This document shows positions 1 to 7,268 of a stretch of DNA of 36,594 nucleotides, in pieces. Position numbers and translations under genes: made by a program. The stretch's first letter is position 1, and every line of letters starts with the position of its first letter. The stretch covers positions 1-36,594 of the forward strand of contig JAQGJU010000153.1 of the NCBI GenBank assembly GCA_028290465.1, in the 5' to 3' direction. The notes beneath the pieces are model-generated. The model saw nothing but the letters and a program-made list of their open reading frames with translations. It had not been told where the DNA came from and ran no database searches. This stretch comes from Xanthobacteraceae bacterium (GTDB taxonomy: Bacteria > Pseudomonadota > Alphaproteobacteria > Rhizobiales > Xanthobacteraceae).

Positions 1-19
1 CTCCCACAGCCAACAACTG

Positions 20-126
20 TCATCCTGAGGTGCGAGCGTAGCGAGCCTCGAAGGATGTACGGCCAGGGTTTGCAACATGGGCCGTTCATCCTTCGAGGCC
101 CGGCTCCGCCGGGCACCTCAGGATGA
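20..126. repeat. Nested palindromic dispersed repeat, family A (complete copy)
   Basis: The outer arms 20-32 and 114-126 are perfect 13-bp inverted repeats beginning TCATCCTGAGGTG. The inner arms 45-57 and 87-99 are also perfect 13-bp inverted repeats (GCCTCGAAGGATG). A second complete copy with the same outer arm design lies at 34349-34494, and half copies lie near 1471-1510 and 8498-8540. This is a REP/BIME-like intergenic element; it carries no gene. It lies just downstream of the leftward gene ending at 164. Confidence 0.85.
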
Positions 127-163
127 CGGAGAGAGTGAGCGATCGTCGCTACCGTCGCGACTA

Positions 164-952
164 CTACTTTAACCCATTCGTCTTCGCCACATGCGCCCGC
201 ACGGTCTTGAGCACCTCGGGTAGGATCGCGCGCAGTTCCGGCCCGGTCATGCCGGGCTTTATCCGCGGATCGTACAGCAGGTTGAGGATGTACTGGTCGT
301 AGACGTCGAAGAAGCCTTTCTGCACGTCGTCGTTGAACATGGTCCAGGGCACGCTGGCATCGTCATTGATCGGCCCGAGCGATTGCAGCAGTTCCTCATA
401 GATGCAGTCGTAAAATATAAAGTCACCGGCATCGCCGACCACGACCACGTCGGAGCGAAGGATCCGGTAACTGTCGTCCTTGCTGAAGCTCGACAGGCAT
501 TGCGGCTTGAGCGACCGCTCAATCTGTTTCGCCCGCGTAGCGCCGTACATCTTGCGCAGCGTCGGCATCAGGTCGCGGTCGCGCACCAGTGTGACGATGA
601 CCTGCGCGGCGTCGCGCGCGTTCGTCATCGCGATGTCGAGATGCGCCACCCTGGAGCCGATATCGGCCACCACGGCGGCGACCTGCGCGGCGCGGTCGAC
701 GCGAGCGGAGCCACCGGGGCGGGCTTCGACGCGGTTGTCGACATAGACCCGTACCGGTCGATCGTATTTGCGGATGCGGTCGCTCTGGCCGGCGAGCCGC
801 AGTTCGGCGCCGAGCGCCAGCTTGAAGAAGCCGTCGAGGATCTGCGCGTCCGTGAAGCTCTTGCGCTCCTTGGCCCGCAGCGCCGCGATGGCGCGGTTGT
901 CAGCGCGGTTCTGGGGCTGCGCCGATCCGAGAACCGTCAGGGCAAAGCCCAA
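164..952 (-). CDS. DUF2927 family exported protein
   Basis: About 262 aa, resembling DUF2927, a family of unknown function common in alphaproteobacteria. The core runs from about residue 62 (RKYDRPVRVYVD) to a C-terminal block with DCIYEELLQSLGPINDD and YILNLLYDPRIKPGM. The N-terminus is a short hydrophobic stretch ending at an SAQ site, suggesting Sec export to the periplasm. The start is uncertain: the listed start is TTG at 952, with no clear ribosome site. The frame stays open upstream to a stop at 992-994 and would add an Arg-containing n-region (IIRCPAL), so a rarer upstream start such as ATT or ATC is possible. It is a single gene reading leftwards into repeat A. Family call fairly sure, function unknown. 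Confidence 0.75.
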   Translation of the reverse strand: MGFALTVLGSAQPQNRADNRAIAALRAKERKSFTDAQILDGFFKLALGAELRLAGQSDRIRKYDRPVRVYVDNRVEARPGGSARVDRAAQVAAVVADIGSRVAHLDIAMTNARDAAQVIVTLVRDRDLMPTLRKMYGATRAKQIERSLKPQCLSSFSKDDSYRILRSDVVVVGDAGDFIFYDCIYEELLQSLGPINDDASVPWTMFNDDVQKGFFDVYDQYILNLLYDPRIKPGMTGPELRAILPEVLKTVRAHVAKTNGLK

Positions 953-1045
953 AGCTAAGGTCAGCGTGAGTGCCGGACAGCGGATAATGGGTCACCGATC
1001 AGGTTGGTGGCGCAACGGCGCCGGCCGGAGTATGACGAGAGCATC

Positions 1046-1444
1046 ATGACCGACGCAACAGCAAGTCCCAACACTTCCGGCGAGATGTGGCCGACCGAAC
1101 TGCGGCTCGCCAAGGACCGCCGGACGCTAAGTATCGCGTTCGACAATGGCGAGAGTTATGCGCTCGCCGCCGAATATCTGCGGGTCAAAAGCCCGAGCGC
1201 CGAGGTGCAGGGCCACTCCGCCGAGGAGCGCAAGACCGTCCCGGGCAAGGAACAGGTGATGGTCCTCGAAGTGCTGCCGATCGGCAATTACGCCGTCCGG
1301 CTGGTGTTCGACGACATGCACTCGACGGGCATTTTCAGCTGGGCCTATCTGCGCGAACTCGGCCGCGACCACGCCAAGCTGTGGCAGGAATATCTCGACG
1401 AACTCGCGGCCAAGAACCTGTCGCGCTCGCCCGCGCGGCGTTGA
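1046..1444 (+). CDS. DUF971 / gamma-butyrobetaine hydroxylase-like N-terminal domain protein
   Basis: 132 aa and almost entirely one DUF971 domain, starting at WPTELRLAKD (about residue 15) and ending with the family's HSTGIFSWAYLREL block (about residues 92-105). Stand-alone DUF971 proteins are small and soluble; the fold matches the N-terminal domain of gamma-butyrobetaine hydroxylase, and a role in iron-sulfur or iron handling has been proposed for relatives, but nothing here proves it. The ATG at 1046 is chosen because GAGAG lies just upstream and because the domain begins soon after; the frame is open further upstream. It is monocistronic and is followed by a half copy of repeat family A. 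Confidence 0.85.
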   Translation: MTDATASPNTSGEMWPTELRLAKDRRTLSIAFDNGESYALAAEYLRVKSPSAEVQGHSAEERKTVPGKEQVMVLEVLPIGNYAVRLVFDDMHSTGIFSWAYLRELGRDHAKLWQEYLDELAAKNLSRSPARR

Positions 1445-1470
1445 TGGTAACGCTGGATCGAACGGGCCGT

Positions 1471-1510
1471 CGCCCTTCGAGGCTCGCTTCGCTCGCGCCT
1501 CAGGGTGACG
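1471..1510. repeat. Half copy of repeat family A
   Basis: The stretch contains CGCCCTTCGAGGC and ends CGCCTCAGGGTGACGG, matching the right half of the complete copies at 20-126 and 34349-34494. It can still form its own hairpin (CGAGGC... GCCTC). It sits between the convergent DUF971 gene and the L,D-transpeptidase terminator. Confidence 0.7.
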
Positions 1511-1554
1511 GGAAGTAGGGCGCCATTGTTCACGGCATTGCTAAAGGCGCGCAT

Positions 1555-1596
1555 AAAAAAGGGCCGGCGACACGCTTTCGCGCGCCGCCGGCCCTT
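1555..1596 (-). terminator. Rho-independent terminator of the leftward L,D-transpeptidase gene
   Basis: Perfect 9-bp stem GGGCCGGCG (1561-1569) / CGCCGGCCC (1586-1594), followed on the minus strand by a run of six T (1555-1560 read as A on the plus strand). It lies 16 nt beyond the stop codon at 1612. Confidence 0.9.
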
Positions 1597-1611
1597 ACTT
1601 TGCAACATGCT

Positions 1612-2214
1612 TCAGTCTTGCTTGATGATGACCGTGGTGCCGACGCGGACGCGTTCGTACAGGTCCGTGACGTCTTCATTGGTCATGCGGAAGCAGCCCG
1701 ACGACACCGCCTGACCGATCGTCTCCGGCTCGTTCGAGCCGTGGATGCGGTACAGCGTTGACCCGAGATACATCGCGCGCGCGCCCAGCGGATTGGACTC
1801 GCCACCCGGCATGTAGCGCGGAAGGTCGGGCCGGCGCTTGAGCATCTGCGACGGCGGGGTCCAGCCCGGCCATTCCTTCTTGGCCGTCACGGTCTTGACG
1901 CCCGACCAGGCGAAGCCCGGCCGGCCGACGCCGATGCCGTAGCGCAGCGCACGGCCGCCGTCCTGTATCAGATACAGCCGGCGCTCCTTGGTGCTGATCA
2001 CGATGGTGCCGGGCTTATAGGAGGCGTTGGCGAAATTCACCGTCTCGCGCGGGACGGGGGAAGAACTGCCGAAACCGAAAAAACGTCCTATCGGATTGCC
2101 GCCGGTCAGGCGTTCTTCAGGATCCATCGGATTATTGGACGCCGCGAGTACGTCTGCCGTCATCGCCAGGAGACTGGCGGCGGCAACGATTGCGGCGAGG
2201 AGACGCGACTTCAT
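1612..2214 (-). CDS. L,D-transpeptidase (YkuD domain), short form
   Basis: 200 aa. Residues 1-24 form a Sec signal peptide (MKSRLLAAIV... DVLAA). The YkuD catalytic domain follows (from about residue 68, KPGTIVISTKERRLYL) and ends with the active-site block HGSNEPETIGQAVSSGCFRM; the catalytic Cys is residue 174, with the conserved His, Ser-Gly before it and Arg after. Such enzymes make 3-3 peptidoglycan cross-links or attach proteins or lipoproteins to peptidoglycan in the periplasm. There is no peptidoglycan-binding domain, unlike the second enzyme at 4046. Monocistronic, with its own terminator at 1555-1596. The specific reaction cannot be read from sequence. Confidence 0.93.
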   Translation of the reverse strand: MKSRLLAAIVAAASLLAMTADVLAASNNPMDPEERLTGGNPIGRFFGFGSSSPVPRETVNFANASYKPGTIVISTKERRLYLIQDGGRALRYGIGVGRPGFAWSGVKTVTAKKEWPGWTPPSQMLKRRPDLPRYMPGGESNPLGARAMYLGSTLYRIHGSNEPETIGQAVSSGCFRMTNEDVTDLYERVRVGTTVIIKQD

Positions 2215-2555
2215 CGCAGGCCCTCGTGGGTTGGATTTGTGCTCAGGTTCATGGCCTCAGCCGGCGGTGCCGGCGCCATCCAGAGGCCACAAAATTGCCG
2301 CGTCGGCAACCGGAAAAGGGGTGCACTGCGGCAGACGCGGGGAACCGGCGCGTTTTCGCTGGCCAGAACGAAGCCGGTTGAATTGGCAGATGGGGCGCGA
2401 CCCGCTCACATAGTTGTGAGCGGTGGACTGGCGCTTTCTCGCAGGGGCGCCGCTGCGGCAGGAGCAGGCCTACGGGTCGGCCGGGGCGATAGCTGCGCGC
2501 TATGTCCCGGGATGCATTTTCCCAGTCGCCTTTGGCTGCCGCGCGAGGGTGGCGG
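2215..2555. other. Non-coding stretch with a perfect hairpin
   Basis: 341 bp between two leftward genes without a convincing gene. The one clear structure is a perfect 9-bp inverted repeat CCGCTCACA (2402-2410) / TGTGAGCGG (2415-2423) around the loop TAGT. There is no T-run on either side, so it is not a standard terminator; an operator or RNA hairpin is possible. Rightward frames open here lack ribosome sites and family resemblance. Confidence 0.55.
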
Positions 2556-2897
2556 TCAGGACGTCCGGCGGGCGGTCTCGTCCGGGCGCCAGCGGCCCTG
2601 GCCCGAACGCTCGTCGGGACTTCGTTGGGCAGGCGTCCCGTTCGACAGCATCTGGCGCAGGTCGTCGCGCTCGGCGCTCACTTGCGCCAGCACGTGCAGG
2701 CGCAATGTGGACGACAGATTGCTGGCTTCGCGGTCGACATCGATGGCCCCGATATAGACCGACAGCGTCTGCTGCTTGGCGGCCGCGCAGACCTTTAACC
2801 GCGCCCAGAATTCGTCTTCCAGACTGACGCTGGTCTTGTGGCCGCTGATCACAATCGAGCGCTTGATGATCGCGGACGGCTTGGATCGTTGTGCCAT
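2556..2897 (-). CDS. Ribbon-helix-helix domain protein (RHH_4 type)
   Basis: 113 aa. The central block, about residues 16-70 (RSIVISGHKTSVSLEDEFW, then LSVYIGAIDVDREASNLSST and LRLHVLAQV), matches the RHH_4 family: small alphaproteobacterial proteins thought to bind DNA as dimers through a ribbon-helix-helix fold. The tail (about residues 80-113) is polar and Arg/Gly-rich, probably disordered. The ATG at 2895-2897 is chosen because an AGGGAGG ribosome site sits 5 nt upstream; the frame extends 12 codons further without one. The target is unknown. The neighbour further downstream is an L,D-transpeptidase, but 341 bp separate them. Confidence 0.82.
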   Translation of the reverse strand: MAQRSKPSAIIKRSIVISGHKTSVSLEDEFWARLKVCAAAKQQTLSVYIGAIDVDREASNLSSTLRLHVLAQVSAERDDLRQMLSNGTPAQRSPDERSGQGRWRPDETARRTS

Positions 2898-3098
2898 GGA
2901 TGCCTCCCTGTGTTGGCGCCGCATTGGTTTCACCGCGTTAGCTTATGGCGGAATCATAGAAATCCGGGCGTCGCTGTCTGAGCAAAACGGCACATTTCAC
3001 GTGGCATGGTTGGATGGTATTTGTGGTCAAATCGACGCAGATATCGTCGCGCTGCGATAACTCGGCGTGGTAATTGGGTGCGAGCCGATGGAACCCGA

Positions 3099-3350
3099 TC
3101 ACCCGAACCGCAATTTCAAACCAAGCAACGCACATGCGATCAGGAATGCGACCGCGTTGCCGATGACGACGACGAGGTCGCCGCGCAACACGCCGTATAC
3201 CGTCCACAGCGCGAGGCCGCTGCCGAGCGTGACGATCATCGCCAGGGAGATATCGTCGGCCTTGCGCGTGCGCCAGCATTTGACGACTTGCGGGATGTTG
3301 GCCGCGGTGGTCAGCGCGGCGGCCAGCAGTCCGAGCGCTGTCAGCCACAT
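3099..3350 (-). CDS. SemiSWEET-type sugar transporter (PQ-loop, MtN3/saliva family)
   Basis: 83 aa, the usual size for SemiSWEETs. Three hydrophobic helices are visible: about residues 4-20 (with the PQ motif in NIPQVVKCW at 18-26), 36-54 (SLAMIVTLGSGLALWTVYG) and 59-79. SemiSWEETs work as homodimers in the inner membrane and move small sugars down their gradient. The Pro-Gln pair after helix 1 and the TRKADDISL block are the diagnostic features. The ATG is at 3348-3350. It lies 11 nt after the leftward YidB-like gene's stop at 3362, so the two may be co-transcribed. Substrate unknown. Confidence 0.88.
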   Translation of the reverse strand: MWLTALGLLAAALTTAANIPQVVKCWRTRKADDISLAMIVTLGSGLALWTVYGVLRGDLVVVIGNAVAFLIACALLGLKLRFG

Positions 3351-3361
3351 GGCATCGCGCG

Positions 3362-3868
3362 CTAACTGGCCGGATATTCGTTCAGGGCCGGCACCCGGCC
3401 CTGCGGCGTGTACTGGTCGACCGCCTTGGGCAGGTCGCGGCTCAGCCGGGCCAGGATCTCCTCGGGCTTCAGGCCGGTCTGCTGCGCCAGGTCAGCCAGC
3501 ACGTCCGGGCCAATTGCGGTCTTGAGCTGGTCCGGAGGCAACGGTTTGTTGGGGCCGGTCCCGATCCAGGATTCCGCCGCCTCGCCGTGGCCGTTCTGCT
3601 TGAAACGGTCGAGCAACTCGCCGAGGCCGCCATTCAACAACCCGCCGACACCGCCGCCGCCCAGACCGCCCAGCAGGCCGCCCAGACCGCCTAGTGGGCC
3701 GTTTGCGAGCGGTTCGCCGCCCGTCCGTCCAGCTGCCGATCCACCGGGCGCGGGATTCCGGCCCTGGCCCAAACCGCCGAGCAATTCTCCCAGCTTATCC
3801 CGGTTCTGATATCCGGCGACCGCCAGAAGCCCGAGCAGGGCCGTCATCGAGGGAAATCCGCGCGCCAT
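3362..3868 (-). CDS. YidB-like (DUF937-related) Gly-rich protein
   Basis: 168 aa. The N-terminal half (about residues 15-85) is low-complexity, rich in Gly-Leu (GGLGGLLGGLGGGGVGGLL); the C-terminal half (about 95-160) matches the YidB family end, with ESWIGTGPNKPLPPDQL and an ALG-type helix pair DVLADLAQQTGLKPEEILARLS. The function of YidB is not established. The ATG at 3866-3868 has AGGAGA 5 nt upstream; the open frame continues 36 codons further but without a ribosome site and across the divergent EcfG promoter. It is divergent from the L,D-transpeptidase gene at 4046. Confidence 0.85.
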   Translation of the reverse strand: MARGFPSMTALLGLLAVAGYQNRDKLGELLGGLGQGRNPAPGGSAAGRTGGEPLANGPLGGLGGLLGGLGGGGVGGLLNGGLGELLDRFKQNGHGEAAESWIGTGPNKPLPPDQLKTAIGPDVLADLAQQTGLKPEEILARLSRDLPKAVDQYTPQGRVPALNEYPAS

Positions 3869-3991
3869 TTTGGTCTCCTGAATTCGTGTCGTGATCAACG
3901 AACCCAAATGGATTTGGTTGCGCTTTAGTCGCGACGGCAGACTGTCGCGCGCGGGCGAACGATCTTTGTCATGCATCTGTCGACGCGAACC

Positions 3992-4017
3992 GGAACGTTC
4001 AGTCGCAATGTCCGTTG
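3992..4017 (+). promoter_or_regulatory. EcfG-type general-stress promoter for the L,D-transpeptidase gene
   Basis: GGAAC at 3992-3996, exactly 16 nt, then CGTTG at 4013-4017, matching the alphaproteobacterial EcfG consensus GGAAC-N16/17-CGTT. It predicts transcription from about 4024, some 20 nt before the ATG at 4046. Confidence 0.78.
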
Positions 4018-4045
4018 TTTTTCAGCTTCCCTCCGGCGGTGCACC

Positions 4046-5125
4046 ATGTCTGCAAAATTCGCTCTGCTGCTTTCGGTGGTGCTCGGCACCGGCATTTTTC
4101 ATGGACAGACTTTGGCTCATGCGCAACTTGCGCCCAAAAAGGGCGAGCCGATCACGGCCGACGCCCTCAATGCCGCGCAGATGACACCGCCGAAGGGTGA
4201 GGCGCTCAACCCCGGCATTCTGAAGGCGCAGGTGCTGCTCGACCGCGCCGGCTTTTCGCCCGGCGCCATCGACGCCCGGAACGGCGAGAATTTCAGGAAG
4301 GCGTTGATCGTCTTCCAGCAGTCCAACGGCCTTGCTGGGTCCGGCGCGCTGGATGAGCCGACCTGGGCCAAGCTGACGCAAAACATATCCGAGCCGGTGG
4401 TGACGACCTACACGATCGCGGCCGGCGATCTGAAGGGTCCGTTCGTGAAGGAGATCCCGAAGGATTATCGCAAGATGGCCAAGCTGAAACACCTTGGCTA
4501 TCGCGGGCCGCGTGAGGCGCTGGCCGAGAAATTTCATATGGTCGAGGACTTGCTGACCACGCTCAATCCGAAGGCTTCGTTCGAGCAGGAAGGCGCCAGT
4601 ATCCTCGTGACCAATGTGCGACAGCCGGGCGCAGCGTCAAACGAAAAGCCGGCCGAGAACAAATCCGCCGGGAAAAAGTCGCGAAAAGAAAAATCGACTA
4701 AAGAAAAATCCCCCAAAGTCGCGAAGCTTATTGTCGACAAGGCCGAGGCATCGGTGCGAGCCTTTGCAGCCGATGGATCGCTGCTCGCGTATTATCCGGC
4801 TTCGGTCGGCAGTTCGGAAAAGCCGGCGCCGACCGGCAGCTTCAAGGTGACCAAAGTCGCGCCCAATCCGACCTATCGCTACAACCCGGACTTCGCCTTT
4901 CGTGGTCAGAAAGCCGACAAGCCGGTCGAGATCGCGTCCGGCCCGAACAATCCGGTCGGCGCGGTATGGATCGCGCTGACGGCCAAGACCTACGGCATCC
5001 ACGGCACGCCGCATCCCGACAAAGTGAGCAAGACCGAGTCGCATGGCTGCATCCGTTTGACTAATTGGGATGTGCTGGCGCTGTCCCGCATGGTCGGCAA
5101 GGGCACGGTGGTCGAACTGAGGTAG
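4046..5125 (+). CDS. L,D-transpeptidase with peptidoglycan-binding domain
   Basis: 359 aa. A Sec signal peptide at 1-26 (MSAKFALLLS... LAHAQ) is followed by a PG_binding_1 domain at about 55-110 (LKAQVLLDRAGFSPGAID... LDEPTWAKL), a middle region of unknown type, a Lys-rich linker at about 195-228 (KKSRKEKSTKEKSPK) and a C-terminal YkuD domain from about 230 with HGTPHP and SHGCIRL; the catalytic Cys is residue 335. It acts in the periplasm, cross-linking or modifying peptidoglycan. The start at 4046 is chosen over an ATG at 3971 because the signal peptide begins here and a stress promoter (3992-4017) would otherwise lie inside the gene. The basic linker could bind anionic envelope polymers (inference). 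Confidence 0.93.
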   Translation: MSAKFALLLSVVLGTGIFHGQTLAHAQLAPKKGEPITADALNAAQMTPPKGEALNPGILKAQVLLDRAGFSPGAIDARNGENFRKALIVFQQSNGLAGSGALDEPTWAKLTQNISEPVVTTYTIAAGDLKGPFVKEIPKDYRKMAKLKHLGYRGPREALAEKFHMVEDLLTTLNPKASFEQEGASILVTNVRQPGAASNEKPAENKSAGKKSRKEKSTKEKSPKVAKLIVDKAEASVRAFAADGSLLAYYPASVGSSEKPAPTGSFKVTKVAPNPTYRYNPDFAFRGQKADKPVEIASGPNNPVGAVWIALTAKTYGIHGTPHPDKVSKTESHGCIRLTNWDVLALSRMVGKGTVVELR

Positions 5126-5126
5126 T

Positions 5127-5152
5127 GGAACTTAGGCATCGGCCGGCCGTTG
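5127..5152 (+). promoter_or_regulatory. EcfG-type general-stress promoter for the DUF2171 gene
   Basis: GGAAC at 5127-5131, exactly 16 nt, then CGTTG at 5148-5152. It begins 2 nt after the L,D-transpeptidase stop codon and predicts transcription from about 5159, some 54 nt before the ATG at 5213. Confidence 0.8.
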
Positions 5153-5212
5153 CTACACGCCGCCACGTTTGTTGCGATCAATGGCACCCGGGCATTTAGA
5201 AGGAGGTCCGCT

Positions 5213-5455
5213 ATGGCTGACACCAGCAAGATTACCGAGCATATGGAAGTCATCGGGGCCGACGGCGCCCATGTCGGTACGGTCGACCGCGTCGAGGGCA
5301 AGCGCATCAAGCTGACCAAGGCCGATAGCGGCCAAGGCGCGCACAAGGGCCATCACCACTTCATCGAACTCGGCCTGGTGGCCGATATAGAAGGCAACAA
5401 GGTCAGGCTGTCGGCGAACGGCGATGTCGCCGTTACGATGGAAGAAGAGGCCTAA
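5213..5455 (+). CDS. DUF2171 family small stress protein
   Basis: 80 aa, a complete DUF2171 protein: ITEHMEVIGADGAHVGTVD at 6-24, KRIKLTKADSG at 29-39, the HKGHHHFIELGLV block at 43-55 and an acidic end (EEEA). The family resembles PRC-barrel-like beta domains and its biochemical role is unknown; it is small and cytoplasmic. The ATG at 5213 has a near-perfect AAGGAGG ribosome site. The EcfG promoter directly upstream suggests induction in the general stress response. The four His in a row of five residues (HKGHHH) could bind metal (inference only). It is followed by a large palindromic repeat rather than a terminator. Confidence 0.9.
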   Translation: MADTSKITEHMEVIGADGAHVGTVDRVEGKRIKLTKADSGQGAHKGHHHFIELGLVADIEGNKVRLSANGDVAVTMEEEA

Positions 5456-5471
5456 TCCTTCGCCACTTTCG

Positions 5472-5619
5472 CTAGAGCGTTTTCAAGTGAAGTGGAATCC
5501 ACTTCACGTGAAGAAAACGCGTCTTTCTATAGAGTTAGAGCACTTACGCAGATAAGTGTACGCAATCTGCGATTGCTTTTCCGCAAAACCGGTGTCCACT
5601 TTTGCTGGACGCGCTCTAG
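5472..5619. repeat. Dispersed palindromic repeat, family B (complete copy)
   Basis: The ends CTAGAGCG (5472-5479) and CGCTCTAG (5612-5619) are inverted. Inside, GCGTTTTC (5477-5484) pairs with GAAAACGC (5513-5520), and GTGAAGTGG (5488-5496) with CCACTTCAC (5500-5508). The right part holds the recurrent CCGCAAAACCGGTGTCCACTT motif in shorter form. Related copies lie at 8134-8209 and 10837-10926. The 256 bp between the DUF2171 gene and 5712 hold nothing else. Confidence 0.8.
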
Positions 5620-5711
5620 ACCGGCAGTGGCAAGGCGAGCCACCGCGCGATAACCTCCGGCCGCACGCTCAAGAATCATTTCATAAGATTCCGGCCGGGG
5701 GAAAAACCAGT

Positions 5712-6542
5712 ATGACGAACGAATTCGGCCGCTTGGCCCTGCATCTATGGACCATCGACACGACGCCGTTGGCGACCGCGCTCGATGCGGCGCGCGAGGC
5801 CGGCTTTGACGCCGTCGAGTTGCGCCGCACCGATTTCAAGCGCTGCTTTGATGCCGGCATGACCAGCGCGCAGGTGCTGGATCTCATTCGCAACAGCCGC
5901 ATTCCGGTCGGCGTGCTTGGCGTCGAATATGGTTTCCTGTTCGCGACCGGCGATGAAAGCCAACGCCTGTTCGATGTGTTCCGCGAGTCCTGCGAATACG
6001 CGGTCGAACTCGGCTGCGACACGCTGATGAGCGCGCCCGGCCAGATCAACGGTCCGATCGACGATGCGATAAAATATCTCCAGCAGGCCGGCGACATCGC
6101 GTCCGGCTTCGGCCTCAGGCTCGCCATCGAATTCAATTCGCAGCACGATGGGCTGAACTGCCTCGCAGTGCTGACCCGCCTGATCGAAGGTGCCGACCGG
6201 CCGAACTGCGGCTATCTGATCGACGCGTATCACTTCACCCGCAGCGGCGCCGGGGGACGTGGCTTCGAAAGCGTGCCGGCCGACAAGATCTTCTGCTTCC
6301 AGTACAGCGATCTGTCACCGAACCCGGTGACCGGCGTGCGGCGCCCGACCGACCGGTTGCCGCCCGGCCAGGGCGTGGTGCAATGGCGCGAAATGCTCGG
6401 CCTGCTGAAGGAGAAAGGCTACACCGGGTATCTCAGCTACGAGGCGCCGAACCCCGCGCAATGGGAGCGCTCGCCCTATGACGTTGCGCGCGAAGGCGTC
6501 GAGCTTACGCGACAGCTTTTGAAGGATTGCGTGCCCGACTAG
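5712..6542 (+). CDS. Sugar phosphate isomerase/epimerase family protein (AP endonuclease 2-like TIM barrel)
   Basis: 276 aa with the xylose-isomerase-like TIM-barrel pattern: HLWTID near the start, AAREAGFDAVELRR at about 20-33, a barrel strand LRLAIEFNSQHDG at about 136-148 carrying a likely metal-binding Glu, NCGYLIDAYHFTRSG at about 169-183 with conserved Asp and His, and a last strand GYTGYLSYEAPN at about 236-247 with the final Glu. Members isomerise or epimerise keto-sugars, inositols or hydroxypyruvate-type acids using a divalent metal. The substrate is not evident. The ATG at 5712 is used because upstream codons lie in the repeat. Monocistronic; no transport gene sits next to it. Confidence 0.85.
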   Translation: MTNEFGRLALHLWTIDTTPLATALDAAREAGFDAVELRRTDFKRCFDAGMTSAQVLDLIRNSRIPVGVLGVEYGFLFATGDESQRLFDVFRESCEYAVELGCDTLMSAPGQINGPIDDAIKYLQQAGDIASGFGLRLAIEFNSQHDGLNCLAVLTRLIEGADRPNCGYLIDAYHFTRSGAGGRGFESVPADKIFCFQYSDLSPNPVTGVRRPTDRLPPGQGVVQWREMLGLLKEKGYTGYLSYEAPNPAQWERSPYDVAREGVELTRQLLKDCVPD

Positions 6543-6736
6543 GCGAGCGGGCGTGACAACTCGCGTCGCGTCAATAGCGACATAACAGGTTGCATGGTTG
6601 TGCAGTGTTGCGGTGACAGCACTTGGCACAAGCACTTGCGATGAATGTGAGCTTCGTAAGCCAAAGTCCTTTCCTTCTCGATGGCGATGCTTATGGTGCG
6701 CCGGGGCCGGCCAATGGGCCGGAGCGGGGGAAGCCA

Positions 6737-7225
6737 ATGTTGAAACGAGGTTGTTGGATCGCGGCGCTCGCCGTGATCGTGGGAGCTTGCGCGACCGTGA
6801 CGCGCGGCACGACGGATCAGGTTCAATTCGACAGCGTACCGAGCGGCGCCGTTGTCCGTACCGTCATTGAGCCGCCATGCGGCGACAAGCCTTGTGACTC
6901 GGCGGACGCGGACGGCAAATACGCGGCCGCCGACTTTTCATCGAAGCCGGGCCCGGCCTGCAACACACCCTGTGCGATGACCTTCAAGCGCGGCGAACGG
7001 ATCATCGCGACCTTCACCAAAGCAGGGTATCATCCGGCGACGATGCAGATCCTGCCCGTGATGGCCGGAACCGGCGCGCTCGGGGTCGCCGGCAATGTGG
7101 TGGTCGGCGGCGCCGTCGGCGTGTTCACGGACGCCGCGACGGGCGCGGCTTTCGACCACCAGCCGAACCCGGCCATTGCGACGCTGCGACCGGCGGGCGG
7201 GGCTGCGCCCGCGCGCGGCCGTTAA
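6737..7225 (+). CDS. Putative lipoprotein with PEGA-like domain
   Basis: 162 aa. A basic start (MLKRGC) and hydrophobic stretch lead to the lipobox VIVGAC at about residues 14-19, so the mature protein probably begins with a lipidated Cys19. After it, GTTDQVQFDSVPSGAVVRT resembles PEGA-type beta domains; a Cys pair (CGDKPC) and a second pair (CNTPC) flank it and may form disulfides. RGERIIATFTKAGYHPATMQI fits a carboxypeptidase-regulatory-like strand pattern. A Gly/Ala/Val-rich hydrophobic stretch at about 117-145 may insert in a membrane. Ribosome site GGGGGAAG upstream of ATG 6737. Function unknown; similar proteins are often annotated only as lipoproteins. Confidence 0.8.
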   Translation: MLKRGCWIAALAVIVGACATVTRGTTDQVQFDSVPSGAVVRTVIEPPCGDKPCDSADADGKYAAADFSSKPGPACNTPCAMTFKRGERIIATFTKAGYHPATMQILPVMAGTGALGVAGNVVVGGAVGVFTDAATGAAFDHQPNPAIATLRPAGGAAPARGR

Positions 7226-7268
7226 GGTGTAGGGTCGGCGAAGCGAAAGCCAACAAAAGAGGTTGTTC

